In this document: positions 10,320 through 18,265 of the stretch, piece after piece
Layout of the letters: every line of letters starts with the position of its first letter
How positions within the stretch are numbered: position 1 is the first letter of the stretch
From: Flavobacteriales bacterium
GTDB lineage: Bacteria; Bacteroidota; Bacteroidia; Flavobacteriales_F; PHOS-HE28
NCBI GenBank assembly: GCA_016713875.1
Contig: JADJOI010000003.1
Coordinates: 3,720,001 to 3,784,000, forward strand
Length of the DNA stretch: 64,000 nt
Direction of reading: 5' to 3'
The notes under the pieces: model-generated
What the model was told of the DNA's origin: nothing
Databases searched by the model: none
The model's input: only the letters and a program-made list of their open reading frames with translations
Made by a program: the position numbers and the translations under genes

Positions 10320-10793
10320 ATGTCAGGTCCGGCCTATTACACCGAGGAGGGCTTCCGCAAGCTCCAGGAAGAGCTGCATCACATGCGCAGCGTGGAGCGC
10401 CCCCACATCAGCCAGCAGATCGCCGACGCCCGCGATAAGGGCGACCTCAGCGAGAACGCGGAGTACCACGCCGCCAAGGAGGAGCAGGGCTTGCTGGAAG
10501 CGCGCATCGCCAAGCTGGAGGAAGTGCTGGCCAATGCCCGCATCATCGACGCCTCCCAGCTCGACGCGTCAAGGGTGTACATCCACTGCAAAGTGTTGGT
10601 CCGCCATGTGGACAATGACTCGCGCCGCGAGTTCATCCTGGTGGCCGAGAGCGAGGCCGACATCAAGCTGGGCAAGATCAGCGTGAGCTCACCCATCGGC
10701 AAGGGCCTGTTGGGCAAGAGCAAGGGCGAGGTGGCCGAGATCGTCACCCCGGCCGGCAGCACCCGCTTCGAGATCGTGGAGATCAGCCGTTGA
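10320..10793 (+). CDS. greA: Transcription elongation factor GreA
   Basis: A 157-residue cytoplasmic factor that rescues backtracked RNA polymerase by stimulating transcript cleavage. The N-terminal coiled coil carries the family signature around residues 37-55 (DARDKGDLSENAEYHAAKE), including the acidic tip residues Asp-Leu-Ser-Glu that reach the polymerase active site. The C-terminal FKBP-like domain includes SPIGKGLLGKSKGE. Length equals the family norm. A HIT-family gene begins 32 bases downstream and is likely cotranscribed. Alternative GreB identity is less likely given the typical GreA signature and length. Confidence 0.95.
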   Translation: MSGPAYYTEEGFRKLQEELHHMRSVERPHISQQIADARDKGDLSENAEYHAAKEEQGLLEARIAKLEEVLANARIIDASQLDASRVYIHCKVLVRHVDNDSRREFILVAESEADIKLGKISVSSPIGKGLLGKSKGEVAEIVTPAGSTRFEIVEISR

Positions 10794-10825
10794 ACCCCGG
10801 TCGTTCAAACCGTTCCATCTACCCG

Positions 10826-11215
10826 ATGGCCAGCCTCTTCACCCGCATCATCCAAGGCGAGATCCCCTGCCACAGGGTGGGCGAGGACGCGCGGTTCCTC
10901 GCCTTCCTGGACATCAACCCTCAGCGCGAGGGCCACACCCTGGTGGTGCCGAAGCTGGAGGTGGACCGCTTCCTTGAGCTTCCGGAGGACCTGCTGTCGG
11001 GCATTCTGCCCTTCGCCAGGGAGGTGGGCGCGCGCATCCAGCGGGTGGTGCCCTGCGACCGGATCGGGCTGTGCGTGATCGGCCTGGAGGTGCCGCACGC
11101 CCACCTTCACCTGGTGCCTCTGGACCGCATGGCGGACATGGACTTCACGCGGCCCAAGCTGCGACCCACCGCCGAGGAACTGGCGGCGCTGGCCAAGCGG
11201 ATCCGCGAGGCCTGA
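10826..11215 (+). CDS. HIT-family nucleotide hydrolase
   Basis: A 129-residue HIT domain protein. The active-site motif is HAHLHLVPL (about residues 92-100), i.e. His-x-His-x-His, and the N-terminal part FTRIIQGEIPCHRVGED with LDINPQREGHTLVVPK is characteristic of the HINT/HIT branch that hydrolyses nucleoside phosphoramidates or dinucleoside polyphosphates. The ATG at 10826 is chosen since the upstream extension to 10790 overlaps the end of greA and has no family match. It ends 3 bases from the convergent ruvC stop, so the two genes may have overlapping transcripts. Confidence 0.9.
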   Translation: MASLFTRIIQGEIPCHRVGEDARFLAFLDINPQREGHTLVVPKLEVDRFLELPEDLLSGILPFAREVGARIQRVVPCDRIGLCVIGLEVPHAHLHLVPLDRMADMDFTRPKLRPTAEELAALAKRIREA

Positions 11216-11218
11216 CCC

Positions 11219-11797
11219 TCACCCCTTCACCCGCCCCGGGTTGTTACGCACGAACTGCGACCAGCCGGCCCCGCCGCCACCGCGACCTCCACGCGCAGGC
11301 ACCGGTGCGGCGTGCCCCTGGCTGAACTGATGGCACACCGCCACGGCCAGCGCATCCGTGGCGTCCGTGCTGGCCGGTAGTGCGGACACACCCAGGATGC
11401 TGAGCAGCATGGCGGCCACCTGTTCCTTGGTGGCGCCGCCGTGCCCGGTGATGCTCTGCTTGATGCGCGTGGGGGCATACTCCCGCACGGCCACCTCGCG
11501 CTGGATCGCGGCTGCGATGGCCACACCCTGGGCGCGGCCGAGCTTCAGCATGCTCTGCACGTTCTTGCCGAAGAACTGGGCTTCGATCGCCAGGTCGTCC
11601 GGTAGGTGCCGCTCGATCAGTTCGGTGGTGTGGCGGTGGATGGCCTGCAGCTTCAGGGTGTGATCATCCCCGGCGGCGAACCGGATGCTGCCCGCCTCCA
11701 CGAGCGTGATCCGCGGGCCTTCGGCCCGGATGACCCCGAAGCCCATGACGGTCGTCCCGGGGTCAATACCAAGAATGATGCGCTCGGCCCGGGCCAC
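11219..11797 (-). CDS. ruvC: Holliday junction resolvase RuvC
   Basis: A 192-residue endonuclease that cuts Holliday junctions together with RuvAB. Visible acidic catalytic positions: Asp in GIDPGT near the N-terminus, Glu in AIEAQFFGKNVQ, and the DATDALAVAVCH pair of Asp residues near residue 146-149. The start is taken as GTG at 11797 (VARAERIILGIDPGT), which matches the family start; an ATG further upstream would run into the divergent flippase gene. A Gly/Arg-rich C-terminal tail of about 25 residues (GGRGGGGAGW) extends past the usual 173-residue length. No ruvA or ruvB is adjacent. Confidence 0.92.
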   Translation of the reverse strand: MARAERIILGIDPGTTVMGFGVIRAEGPRITLVEAGSIRFAAGDDHTLKLQAIHRHTTELIERHLPDDLAIEAQFFGKNVQSMLKLGRAQGVAIAAAIQREVAVREYAPTRIKQSITGHGGATKEQVAAMLLSILGVSALPASTDATDALAVAVCHQFSQGHAAPVPARGGRGGGGAGWSQFVRNNPGRVKG

Positions 11798-11802
11798 CCC
11801 GC

Positions 11803-11810
11803 TATTTTTG
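11803..11810 (+). promoter_or_regulatory. -7 box upstream of the flippase-like gene
   Basis: TATTTTTG fits TAnnTTTG and ends 14 bases before the ATG at 11825, implying a very short leader. No clear -33 element. Confidence 0.4.
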
Positions 11811-11824
11811 GCCGTCTTCAGGCC

Positions 11825-12784
11825 ATGGAGTTCACGATCGTTCGGCATCCGGTGTGGAGGGCATGGGCCCGGTGGGCGGTCTTCGTGGCCACCCTGGGCT
11901 GGCTGGCCCATGCCGCGTCCAGCGCCCAAGGTACGCCCTGGGCCGTGGCCGCTGTCAGCCCCTGGGCCTGGCTGATCATGCCTGTCGTGGCCGTGCTGGC
12001 CGTGGTCAACTGGTGGCTCGAGTCGGTCAAGTGGCGCCGGCTGATGCGCCCGTTGGTCCGCCTCTCCGGGACCGAGGCGTTCCGTGCCACCCTCAGCGGT
12101 ACCACCCTGGGCCTGGTGACGCCCAACCGCACCGGAGAGTTCCTGGGCCGCATCGCTCATTTACCAGCCCCCATTCGCACCCACGCCGCGCTCGCCTCCC
12201 TGCCCGGCAGCATCGCCCAGTTCACCGTCACCCTGGTGGCCGGAGCACTGGGGCTCATGGTGCTCTGGGGTCCTGCTATCACCGACCTGCCCGTGCATCC
12301 GGCCTCGCTGCTGGTGCTGGCGGCCGTCATCGCCGTGCCGTCCATGCTGCTCATGCGGCCGGGGCGCTTGGCCGCGCTCCTGCTGCGTCTGCCCCTTCCG
12401 CGTACCTGGCGGAATGGTGCCGGCGCCCTTGGCGAAGGGCAGGGTCGACCCGCTCCGGCCATCCTTGCGCTTAGCGCCGCACGCTACCTCGTCTTTTCCC
12501 TGCAGTTCGTGCTCTTGCTTCTGCTGTTCGCCCCCGAGGTGGCCTGGCCCTATGCCTGCGGGGCGGTGCCGGTCATCTTCCTCATCACCACCCTGGTGCC
12601 CACCGCAGTGCTCACCGAGCTTGGTGTGCGCGGTTCGGTGGCGGTGGCCGTGCTGGCCCCACTGCAGGTGGAGGCCCTGCCCGTGTTGTCGGCCACCTTC
12701 ACCCTTTGGCTGGCGAACCTCGCTTTGCCGGCCATCGCGGGCGGGGTGGTGCTGTTGGCGGCCCGGCGGGGCGACCAGGCATGA
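11825..12784 (+). CDS. Flippase-like integral membrane protein (lysylphosphatidylglycerol synthase TM-domain family)
   Basis: A 319-residue polytopic inner-membrane protein with about seven to eight hydrophobic segments. The pattern NWWLESVKWRRLMRPL, then LSGTTLGLVTPNRTGEFLGR, is typical of the flippase-like TM domain shared by MprF and UPF0104 proteins. In this family the role is usually lipid or lipid-linked sugar translocation, but substrates are mostly unknown. Its stop overlaps the start of the glycosyltransferase gene (ATGA), so the two are translationally coupled and may act on the same lipid-linked glycan. The upstream in-frame extension to 11606 is rejected because it lies antisense to ruvC. 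Confidence 0.75.
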   Translation: MEFTIVRHPVWRAWARWAVFVATLGWLAHAASSAQGTPWAVAAVSPWAWLIMPVVAVLAVVNWWLESVKWRRLMRPLVRLSGTEAFRATLSGTTLGLVTPNRTGEFLGRIAHLPAPIRTHAALASLPGSIAQFTVTLVAGALGLMVLWGPAITDLPVHPASLLVLAAVIAVPSMLLMRPGRLAALLLRLPLPRTWRNGAGALGEGQGRPAPAILALSAARYLVFSLQFVLLLLLFAPEVAWPYACGAVPVIFLITTLVPTAVLTELGVRGSVAVAVLAPLQVEALPVLSATFTLWLANLALPAIAGGVVLLAARRGDQA

Positions 12785-13917
12785 ACGGCTGGCTGCTCTG
12801 GTTGCTGGGCTTGCTGGGCCTGGCCTTGTTCTTCGCAGCGCTGATCCGCCAATGGACACAGGTGTTCCGCATGGCGCTGCGCCCGGTCGTCGGCTCCATG
12901 GACCCCGTGCGCGTGAGCGTGCTGGTGCCTGCTCGGAACGAGGCCGGACGCATCACCCTCGTGCTCCAGGACCTCGCCGCACAGATGCCCGCACCGCCGG
13001 ATGAGGTGATCGTGGTGGATGACGCTTCAGAGGACGGCACGCTGGCACAGGCCCGGTCGATGGCCGCTCGATGGCCCGTGTTGCGCGTGTTGGCCCTGCA
13101 GGGCGCCCAAGGCAAGAAGGCGGCGCTGGAAGCGGGTATGGCCGAGGCGGGGCATCCGGTCGTGTTGTTCACCGACGCGGACGTCCGCTTCGGACCGGGG
13201 CGGGTCGCCGCCTTCGAACGGGCCTGGGCGTCCACGTCCCCCGACCTGCTTCTGGGCCCGGTCTTCTTGCGCGAGGCCCATGGTGCGTGGGGGCGGTTCC
13301 AACGGGAGGAGCAGGCCGTTCTGCTGGGCGTGTGCGCCGGCAGCGCCCTCAGCGGAACGGCGGTGCTGGCCAATGGGGCGAACATGGCCGTGCGCCGTTC
13401 GGTGTTCGAAGCGATGGGAGGCTACGCAGCGGACCGGCAGTGGGCCAGCGGCGATGACATGTTCCTGTTGCGGCGGGTGCAGCGCGCCGGTGGCCGGGTC
13501 GCCTTCGTGGCGGCGCCGGACGCGGCGGTGGAGGTGGAGCCGGCGTCGAACATGCTGGGCTGGCTGCGGCAGCGCCTTCGCTGGGCCGGCAAGCTGCGCG
13601 CCTACCCGGCGCCGGGGGCCTTCGCGTTCGGCACCCTGGCCATCGGGTTGCCCTGGGCATTGGCGGCGACCACGCTCGTGAGCCTCGATCGGCGCATCGG
13701 AGACGACCTGGGCTGGTCCTGGGCCTTGTTGCTGCTGGGCTGGTCGGCCTGGCTCGGACCCGCACTGGGTCTGATCGAAGTGGCCAAGGAGGCCCAGGGC
13801 CTCCGGCACAGGCCGATAGGCACGCTGGTCGCGTTGTTCGGCATGGCGTTCACCGCACCGTTCCTTGCGGCGATCGCCATGGTGGTACGTCCACGGTGGA
13901 AAGGGAGGCGGACCTAG
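12781..13917 (+). CDS. Membrane-associated family 2 glycosyltransferase
   Basis: A 378-residue GT2 enzyme. An N-terminal membrane segment (3-21) is followed by the GT-A domain: SVLVPARNEAGRI (about 44-56), EVIVVDDASEDGT, then FTDADV as the metal-binding DxD-type motif and GDDMFLLRRV as the acceptor-side acidic motif, followed by QRLRW (the QxxRW signature of processive or polytopic GT2 enzymes). Three or four C-terminal membrane segments anchor it. It would transfer a sugar from a nucleotide sugar on the cytoplasmic face. Start ATG overlaps the flippase stop by four bases. Convergent with the DUF3127 gene, 6 bases apart. Confidence 0.85.
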   Translation: MNGWLLWLLGLLGLALFFAALIRQWTQVFRMALRPVVGSMDPVRVSVLVPARNEAGRITLVLQDLAAQMPAPPDEVIVVDDASEDGTLAQARSMAARWPVLRVLALQGAQGKKAALEAGMAEAGHPVVLFTDADVRFGPGRVAAFERAWASTSPDLLLGPVFLREAHGAWGRFQREEQAVLLGVCAGSALSGTAVLANGANMAVRRSVFEAMGGYAADRQWASGDDMFLLRRVQRAGGRVAFVAAPDAAVEVEPASNMLGWLRQRLRWAGKLRAYPAPGAFAFGTLAIGLPWALAATTLVSLDRRIGDDLGWSWALLLLGWSAWLGPALGLIEVAKEAQGLRHRPIGTLVALFGMAFTAPFLAAIAMVVRPRWKGRRT

Positions 13918-13923
13918 GGCCGC

Positions 13924-14310
13924 TTAGAACGGAAGGTCGTCCTCGTCGCCGGCCGGCATGTCCGCCATGGTGGGCGGCGGTGCGGCCTGGAACCCGCCTC
14001 CTGCAGGCGCCGATGGTGCCGCGGCGCCGGTGCGGTCGATCCGGTTGCCGCTCAGGCTCAGGAAGTATTTCGTCACCCCGTCGCGCCCGGTCCATTCGCG
14101 GCCGTTCACGTAGCAGGTCACGCTCACTTCATCACCGGGTTTGTACGGATCGAGCAGGCCGGTGCGGTCCTGGGTGAACTCGATGGGGATGTGCTGCGGC
14201 CGTTGACCGGACGGTTCGGTGATCACGAGCTCGCGCTTGCGGAAGGAGGGGCTGACCTCCTGCGTCTTGCCGACCACCTTGACGGTGCCGGTGATGGTGA
14301 CTTGTGCCAT
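13924..14310 (-). CDS. DUF3127 OB-fold protein with an SSB-like acidic tail
   Basis: A 128-residue Bacteroidota protein. Residues 1-90 form the DUF3127 domain (ITGTVKVVGKTQEVSPSFRKRELVITE, in short blocks), predicted to be an OB-fold. A Pro/Ala/Gly-rich linker (about 94-116) leads to the tail GDEDDLPF, which closely resembles the C-terminal DDDIPF tip that SSB uses to recruit repair proteins. This suggests a nucleic-acid-binding role, but no experiment is implied by the sequence. It is followed 14 bases upstream on the map by the flavin reductase gene in the same direction. Family assignment is good; function is inferred. Confidence 0.75.
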   Translation of the reverse strand: MAQVTITGTVKVVGKTQEVSPSFRKRELVITEPSGQRPQHIPIEFTQDRTGLLDPYKPGDEVSVTCYVNGREWTGRDGVTKYFLSLSGNRIDRTGAAAPSAPAGGGFQAAPPPTMADMPAGDEDDLPF

Positions 14311-14324
14311 GGGACGAAGTTGCG

Positions 14325-15224
14325 TTATCGGTCGTTGAAGGCCAGCACGGTGAGCAGGGCTTGCTCCACCTGGCCGGCCAGAAGGAGCTGGTGAGCGCGG
14401 TGGTGCAGAGCGGTGCGCAGCTCATCGCTGCGACCCTGGTGCTGGATGAAGAGCTCGGCGAGGTCCGTGAGCTTGTGCTCGTTCACCCGGGTCTCATCGG
14501 GCAGGGCCAGGACGGAGCCGAGCCGGCCCAGGTCACTGCCGGTGAGGACGGCGCTTTCGCGCACATCCCGGGGCAGTGCGTCCACCCCGATGCCGATCTC
14601 GCGGGCGGGCTGGGGCAGTTCGAACAGGGCTTCCCCGTGGGCGCGCACATAGAAGTGGCCGCCCATGCGACCCACCAGGTCGATCCGTCGCTGATCGATC
14701 CGGCCGCGGGCGTCCAGCACACGCTCGTCGATGTGGAGGAGCACCACCTCGCAGAGCACCAGGTTGCCGGCTCCGCCGCCCGTGCCTGTCTCGATCACCT
14801 GCTTCACCACACATTCGAACTGCACCGGGCTCTCCTTCACCCGGAAGGGGCGCACCTTCTCGGAGGGCAGCATGGTGAAGCCGGCCTTCTCGAATTCGTT
14901 CACCCCGGGCGGGTATTCGGTGCTCGCCAGCGAGGCCTGGTGCACCATCGCGTAGGTCACCACGTTGATCACCACCTCGGGACGGGCCTTCACGTTGTGG
15001 TAGCTGTCCTTGGTGCTGTTGTCGCGGCCACGGCGGGCGGGACTGAAAATGAGCAGCGGCGGATTGGCCCCGAAGACGTTGAAGAAGCTGAACGGGCTCA
15101 GGTTGGGACGGCCTTCGGCATCCACGGTGCTGGCGAAGGCCACGGGACGCGGCCCTACGGCCCCCACGAGGTGGGCGTGCAGGTCGGGCACCGCCAGGTC
15201 GGCGGGGTCGAAGCGCTTCATCAT
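14325..15224 (-). CDS. Flavin reductase domain protein
   Basis: A 299-residue cytoplasmic protein with an FMN-binding split-barrel (flavin reductase-like) domain over about residues 15-200: PRPVAFASTVDAEGRPNLSP, SFFNVFGANPPLL and TKDSYHNVKARPEVVINVV are typical of the family that binds FMN and uses NAD(P)H to reduce flavin. The last 90 residues are helical and not part of the core domain. Two ATGs are adjacent (15224 and 15221). A TACCTTCG box on the minus strand at 15234-15241 lies 9 bases upstream, back to back with the tRNA-Leu promoter. The partner oxygenase, if any, is not here. Confidence 0.8.
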   Translation of the reverse strand: MMKRFDPADLAVPDLHAHLVGAVGPRPVAFASTVDAEGRPNLSPFSFFNVFGANPPLLIFSPARRGRDNSTKDSYHNVKARPEVVINVVTYAMVHQASLASTEYPPGVNEFEKAGFTMLPSEKVRPFRVKESPVQFECVVKQVIETGTGGGAGNLVLCEVVLLHIDERVLDARGRIDQRRIDLVGRMGGHFYVRAHGEALFELPQPAREIGIGVDALPRDVRESAVLTGSDLGRLGSVLALPDETRVNEHKLTDLAELFIQHQGRSDELRTALHHRAHQLLLAGQVEQALLTVLAFNDR

Positions 15225-15259
15225 GGCGGAGCGCGAAGGTAAGGGTACCCCTGATCGGC

Positions 15260-15267
15260 TACCTTTG
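15260..15267 (+). promoter_or_regulatory. -7 box for tRNA-Leu / trigger factor operon
   Basis: TACCTTTG matches TAnnTTTG and lies 17 bases before the tRNA 5' end. A divergent TACCTTCG box for the flavin reductase gene sits at 15234-15241. Confidence 0.5.
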
Positions 15268-15284
15268 CCGCCCTTTTCGGAACC

Positions 15285-15366
15285 ACGGACGTGGCGGAAT
15301 TGGTAGACGCGCCAGACTTAGGATCTGGTACCGCAAGGTGTGGGGGTTCGAGTCCCCCCGTCCGTA
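15285..15366 (+). tRNA. tRNA-Leu (anticodon UAG)
   Basis: An 82-nt tRNA with a 7-bp acceptor stem (ACGGACG with CGTCCGT), discriminator A, anticodon arm CCAGA-CTTAGGA-TCTGG giving anticodon TAG, a long class II variable arm (TACCGCAAGGTG) and a T arm GGGGG-TTCGAGT-CCCCC. It would read CUA/CUG leucine codons. CCA is not encoded. Confidence 0.95.
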
Positions 15367-15415
15367 CCTCACCACGCGGCCATCGTACCCGCCAGCGGAA
15401 CAAAACCCAGTGACC

Positions 15416-16771
15416 ATGCAGATCGAACGCGAAGAGACCGGCACCCTCACCGCCAGCCTGAAGCTCACCCTGAAACCGGAGGACTACACCCCCGGTGTGG
15501 AAAAGGCCCTCAAGGAACAACGCAGGACCGCCTCGTGGCCGGGTTTCCGCCCCGGGCAGGTGCCCATGACCATCGTGAAGAAGCGGGTGGGCAAGGCCGT
15601 GCTCGTGAACGAGGTCGAGCGCCTGATCGGCGAGCAGCTCAACAGCTACATCCGCGAGAACGGCATCCGGGTGCTGGGCCAGCCGCTGCCCAGCAACGGC
15701 GGCATGGAGGGCAACGACTGGGACAACCCCGGCGAGTTCCGGTTCCGCTATGACATGGGTCTGGCGCCCGCGCTGGACGTGGAACTGGACCCCAAGCTGG
15801 GCGTGGAGATGCCGGTGGTGGACGTCACGGACGAGCTCGTGGGCCGCGAGGTGGCCGACATGCAGCGGCGCTTCGGAAAGCTGACCACGGTGGACCGGAG
15901 CGGCGACAAGGACATGCTCCTGGGCGACCTGATCGAGCTGGATGCCGCCGGCGCCATCGTGCCGGGCGGCCTGATGAACCGCACCACCATCAGCCTGGAG
16001 TTCCTCAAGGACGAGGCGGTCCGCGAGTTGCTGACGGGCAAGGCCGTGGGCGACGAGGCCGTGCTAGCGCCAGGGACCATCAGCGATGGCCATGACGACC
16101 TGGCGCGCATGTTCAACACCGACCACGAGCGGGTCCACCAGCTGGCCGGCCAGGTCCTGTTCCGCATCGCCGAGATCAAGCGGATGGAACCCTTGCCCCT
16201 GAGCGCTGAGCTGTTCGATCGGGTGTACGGCCAGGGCGCGGTGACCGACGAGGCCGCTTTCCGCGCCAAGGTGAAGGAGGGCCTGGAGGCCATGTTCCGC
16301 CGGGACAGCGAGCGCCTGTTCAAGCGGTTGGTGATGAAGCGGCTTCAGGACCAGGTCGCCATCGACCTGCCCGATCCGTTCCTGAAGCGCTGGATCATGG
16401 AGACCAGCGAGAAGCCCATCACGGCGGAGGAGCTCGAACAGGGCTACACCGGGTACGCGGATGGTCTTAAACGCCAGCTCCTCGAGGACCGGGTGTTGGA
16501 GAAGTACGGGCTGGAGGCCAAAGGCGAGGAGCTGGATGCGTTCGCGAAACGGTACATCGCCGACCAGTTCGGTCAATATGGCATGCCCGCCCCAGAGGGA
16601 GAGGAGATGCAACGGATGGCCGGCCGTTTGCTGGGCGACCGCGAGCAGCTCAAGCGCATGCGTGATACCATCGTCGACCAGAAGCTGACCGTGCATTTCC
16701 GCACCCTCCTCCAGCCCCGGGAGCGGCGTGTCAGCTACGAGGAGTTCGTAACCTTGGCCCGGACGGCATAG
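15416..16771 (+). CDS. tig: Trigger factor, ribosome-associated chaperone
   Basis: A 451-residue protein that binds nascent chains at the ribosome exit tunnel. The N-terminal domain ends its ribosome-binding helix-loop with WPGFRPGQVPMTIVKKRVG (near residues 42-60), a Bacteroidota version of the GFRxGKxP signature. The middle PPIase-like region (about 155-245) lacks strong FKBP signatures, as is common in this phylum, and the C-terminal half is helical with FRTLLQPRERRVSYEEF near the end. The ATG at 15416 is 49 bases after the tRNA. It leads a tig-clpP-clpP-clpX run, a classic arrangement. Confidence 0.9.
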   Translation: MQIEREETGTLTASLKLTLKPEDYTPGVEKALKEQRRTASWPGFRPGQVPMTIVKKRVGKAVLVNEVERLIGEQLNSYIRENGIRVLGQPLPSNGGMEGNDWDNPGEFRFRYDMGLAPALDVELDPKLGVEMPVVDVTDELVGREVADMQRRFGKLTTVDRSGDKDMLLGDLIELDAAGAIVPGGLMNRTTISLEFLKDEAVRELLTGKAVGDEAVLAPGTISDGHDDLARMFNTDHERVHQLAGQVLFRIAEIKRMEPLPLSAELFDRVYGQGAVTDEAAFRAKVKEGLEAMFRRDSERLFKRLVMKRLQDQVAIDLPDPFLKRWIMETSEKPITAEELEQGYTGYADGLKRQLLEDRVLEKYGLEAKGEELDAFAKRYIADQFGQYGMPAPEGEEMQRMAGRLLGDREQLKRMRDTIVDQKLTVHFRTLLQPRERRVSYEEFVTLARTA

Positions 16772-16809
16772 CGCACGACGGCTGCCGCACCACCTTCGCT
16801 CCGGCACCG

Positions 16810-17475
16810 ATGCATCCACCCGACGAGTTCCTCAAGTACGCCGTGAAGCATCGCGGCATCCCCGGCACCACGCTGGGCGACTACATCACCGCATCCCTCA
16901 CCCCGTACATCATCGAGGAGCGCAAGCTGAACGTGGCGCAGATGGACGTGTTCAGCCGGCTGATGATGGACCGCATCATCTTCCTGGGCACGGCGGTGGA
17001 TGACGAGGTGGCCAACATCATCCAGGCACAGCTGCTCTTCCTGGAGAGCGTGGATGCCAAGAAGGACATCCAGATCTACCTGAACAGCCCGGGCGGCGGG
17101 GTGTACGCGGGGCTTGGGATCTATGACACGATGCAGTACATCAACCCCGATGTGGCGACCATCTGCACCGGCATGGCCGCCAGCTTCGGGGCCGTGCTGC
17201 TGTGCGCCGGCGCCAAGGGCAAGCGCAGCGCCCTGAAGCATGCCCGGGTGATGATCCATCAGCCGCTGGGCGGCACCCAGGGCCAGGCCTCGGACATGGA
17301 GATCGCCATCAACGAGGTGCGGAAGGTGAAGAAGGAGCTCTACACGATCATCAGCGAGCACACGGGACAGCCCTATGAGCGCATCGAGAAGGACAGCGAC
17401 CGCGACCACTGGATGACCTCCGCGGAGGCGAAGGACTACGGGCTCATCGACGAGCTGCTCGTCCGGTCGCGCTGA
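16810..17475 (+). CDS. clpP: ATP-dependent Clp protease proteolytic subunit, first copy
   Basis: A 221-residue serine peptidase of the ClpP tetradecamer. The triad is visible: Ser125 in GMAASFGA, His150 in MIHQPLGG, Asp199 in DSDRDHWM. LNSPGGGVYAGL (about 91-102) is the oxyanion/substrate strand. An N-terminal extension of roughly 30 residues precedes the core compared with processed ClpP. The gene lies 38 bases after tig and 26 bases before a second clpP with about 84% identity by my ungapped count (36 differences in 220), implying a recent tandem duplication. Product would combine with ClpX encoded just downstream. Confidence 0.93.
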   Translation: MHPPDEFLKYAVKHRGIPGTTLGDYITASLTPYIIEERKLNVAQMDVFSRLMMDRIIFLGTAVDDEVANIIQAQLLFLESVDAKKDIQIYLNSPGGGVYAGLGIYDTMQYINPDVATICTGMAASFGAVLLCAGAKGKRSALKHARVMIHQPLGGTQGQASDMEIAINEVRKVKKELYTIISEHTGQPYERIEKDSDRDHWMTSAEAKDYGLIDELLVRSR

Positions 17476-17501
17476 GCACACGAACGAACCCAACAGAACG
17501 C

Positions 17502-18170
17502 ATGTTCCCCAAGGACGAATTCCTCAAGTACGCGGTGAAGCACCGCGGCATCTCCAGCACCACGCTGGGAGGCTACATCACCAGCTCGATGACCCCGTAC
17601 ATCATCGAGGAACGCCAGTTGAACGTGGCGCAGATGGACGTGTTCAGCCGGCTGATGATGGACCGCATCATCTTTCTGGGCACGGCCATCAACGACCAGG
17701 TGGCCAACATCATCCAGGCCCAGTTGCTGTTCCTGGAGAGCGTGGACGCCAAGAAGGACATCCAGATCTACCTGAACAGCCCGGGCGGTGGCGTGTATGC
17801 CGGGCTGGGCATCTACGATACGATGCAGTACATCAACCCCGATGTGGCCACCATCTGCACGGGCATGGCCGCCAGCATGGGTGCGGTGCTGCTGTGCGCC
17901 GGGACCAAGGGCAAGCGCAGCGCGCTGAAGCATGCGCGGGTGATGATCCACCAGCCGATGGGCGGGGCCGAGGGCCAGGCCTCGGACATGGAGATCACCG
18001 TGAACGAGATCAAGAAGCTCAAGAAGGAGCTGTACGAGATCATCAGCAATCACAGCGGCCAGCCGTTCGAGAAGGTGGAGAAGGACGGTGACCGCGATTA
18101 CTGGATGGTCGCCGAGGAGGCCAAAGCCTACGGAATGATCGATGAGCTGCTGGTGAAGCATACGAAGTAA
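17502..18170 (+). CDS. clpP: ATP-dependent Clp protease proteolytic subunit, second copy
   Basis: A 222-residue ClpP with an intact triad (Ser125 in GMAASMGA, His150 in MIHQPMGG, Asp199 in DGDRDYWM). Residues 82-120 are identical to the first copy, while differences cluster at the N-terminus (residues 2-30) and in the last 70 residues (handle and C-terminal part, which influence ring contacts and ATPase docking). Both copies could build homo- or mixed tetradecamers. The Met at position 126 next to the catalytic serine is the more usual residue than the Phe in copy one. clpX starts 95 bases downstream. Confidence 0.93.
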   Translation: MFPKDEFLKYAVKHRGISSTTLGGYITSSMTPYIIEERQLNVAQMDVFSRLMMDRIIFLGTAINDQVANIIQAQLLFLESVDAKKDIQIYLNSPGGGVYAGLGIYDTMQYINPDVATICTGMAASMGAVLLCAGTKGKRSALKHARVMIHQPMGGAEGQASDMEITVNEIKKLKKELYEIISNHSGQPFEKVEKDGDRDYWMVAEEAKAYGMIDELLVKHTK

Positions 18171-18265
18171 GGCCCTGAGCGGCAGGTACATGCGGCGGCC
18201 GGGTGCAACTTCACCCGGCCGCCGACGTATCTTGGCCGGGCTGCCCGCGGGCGTCCCCCCTTCAC

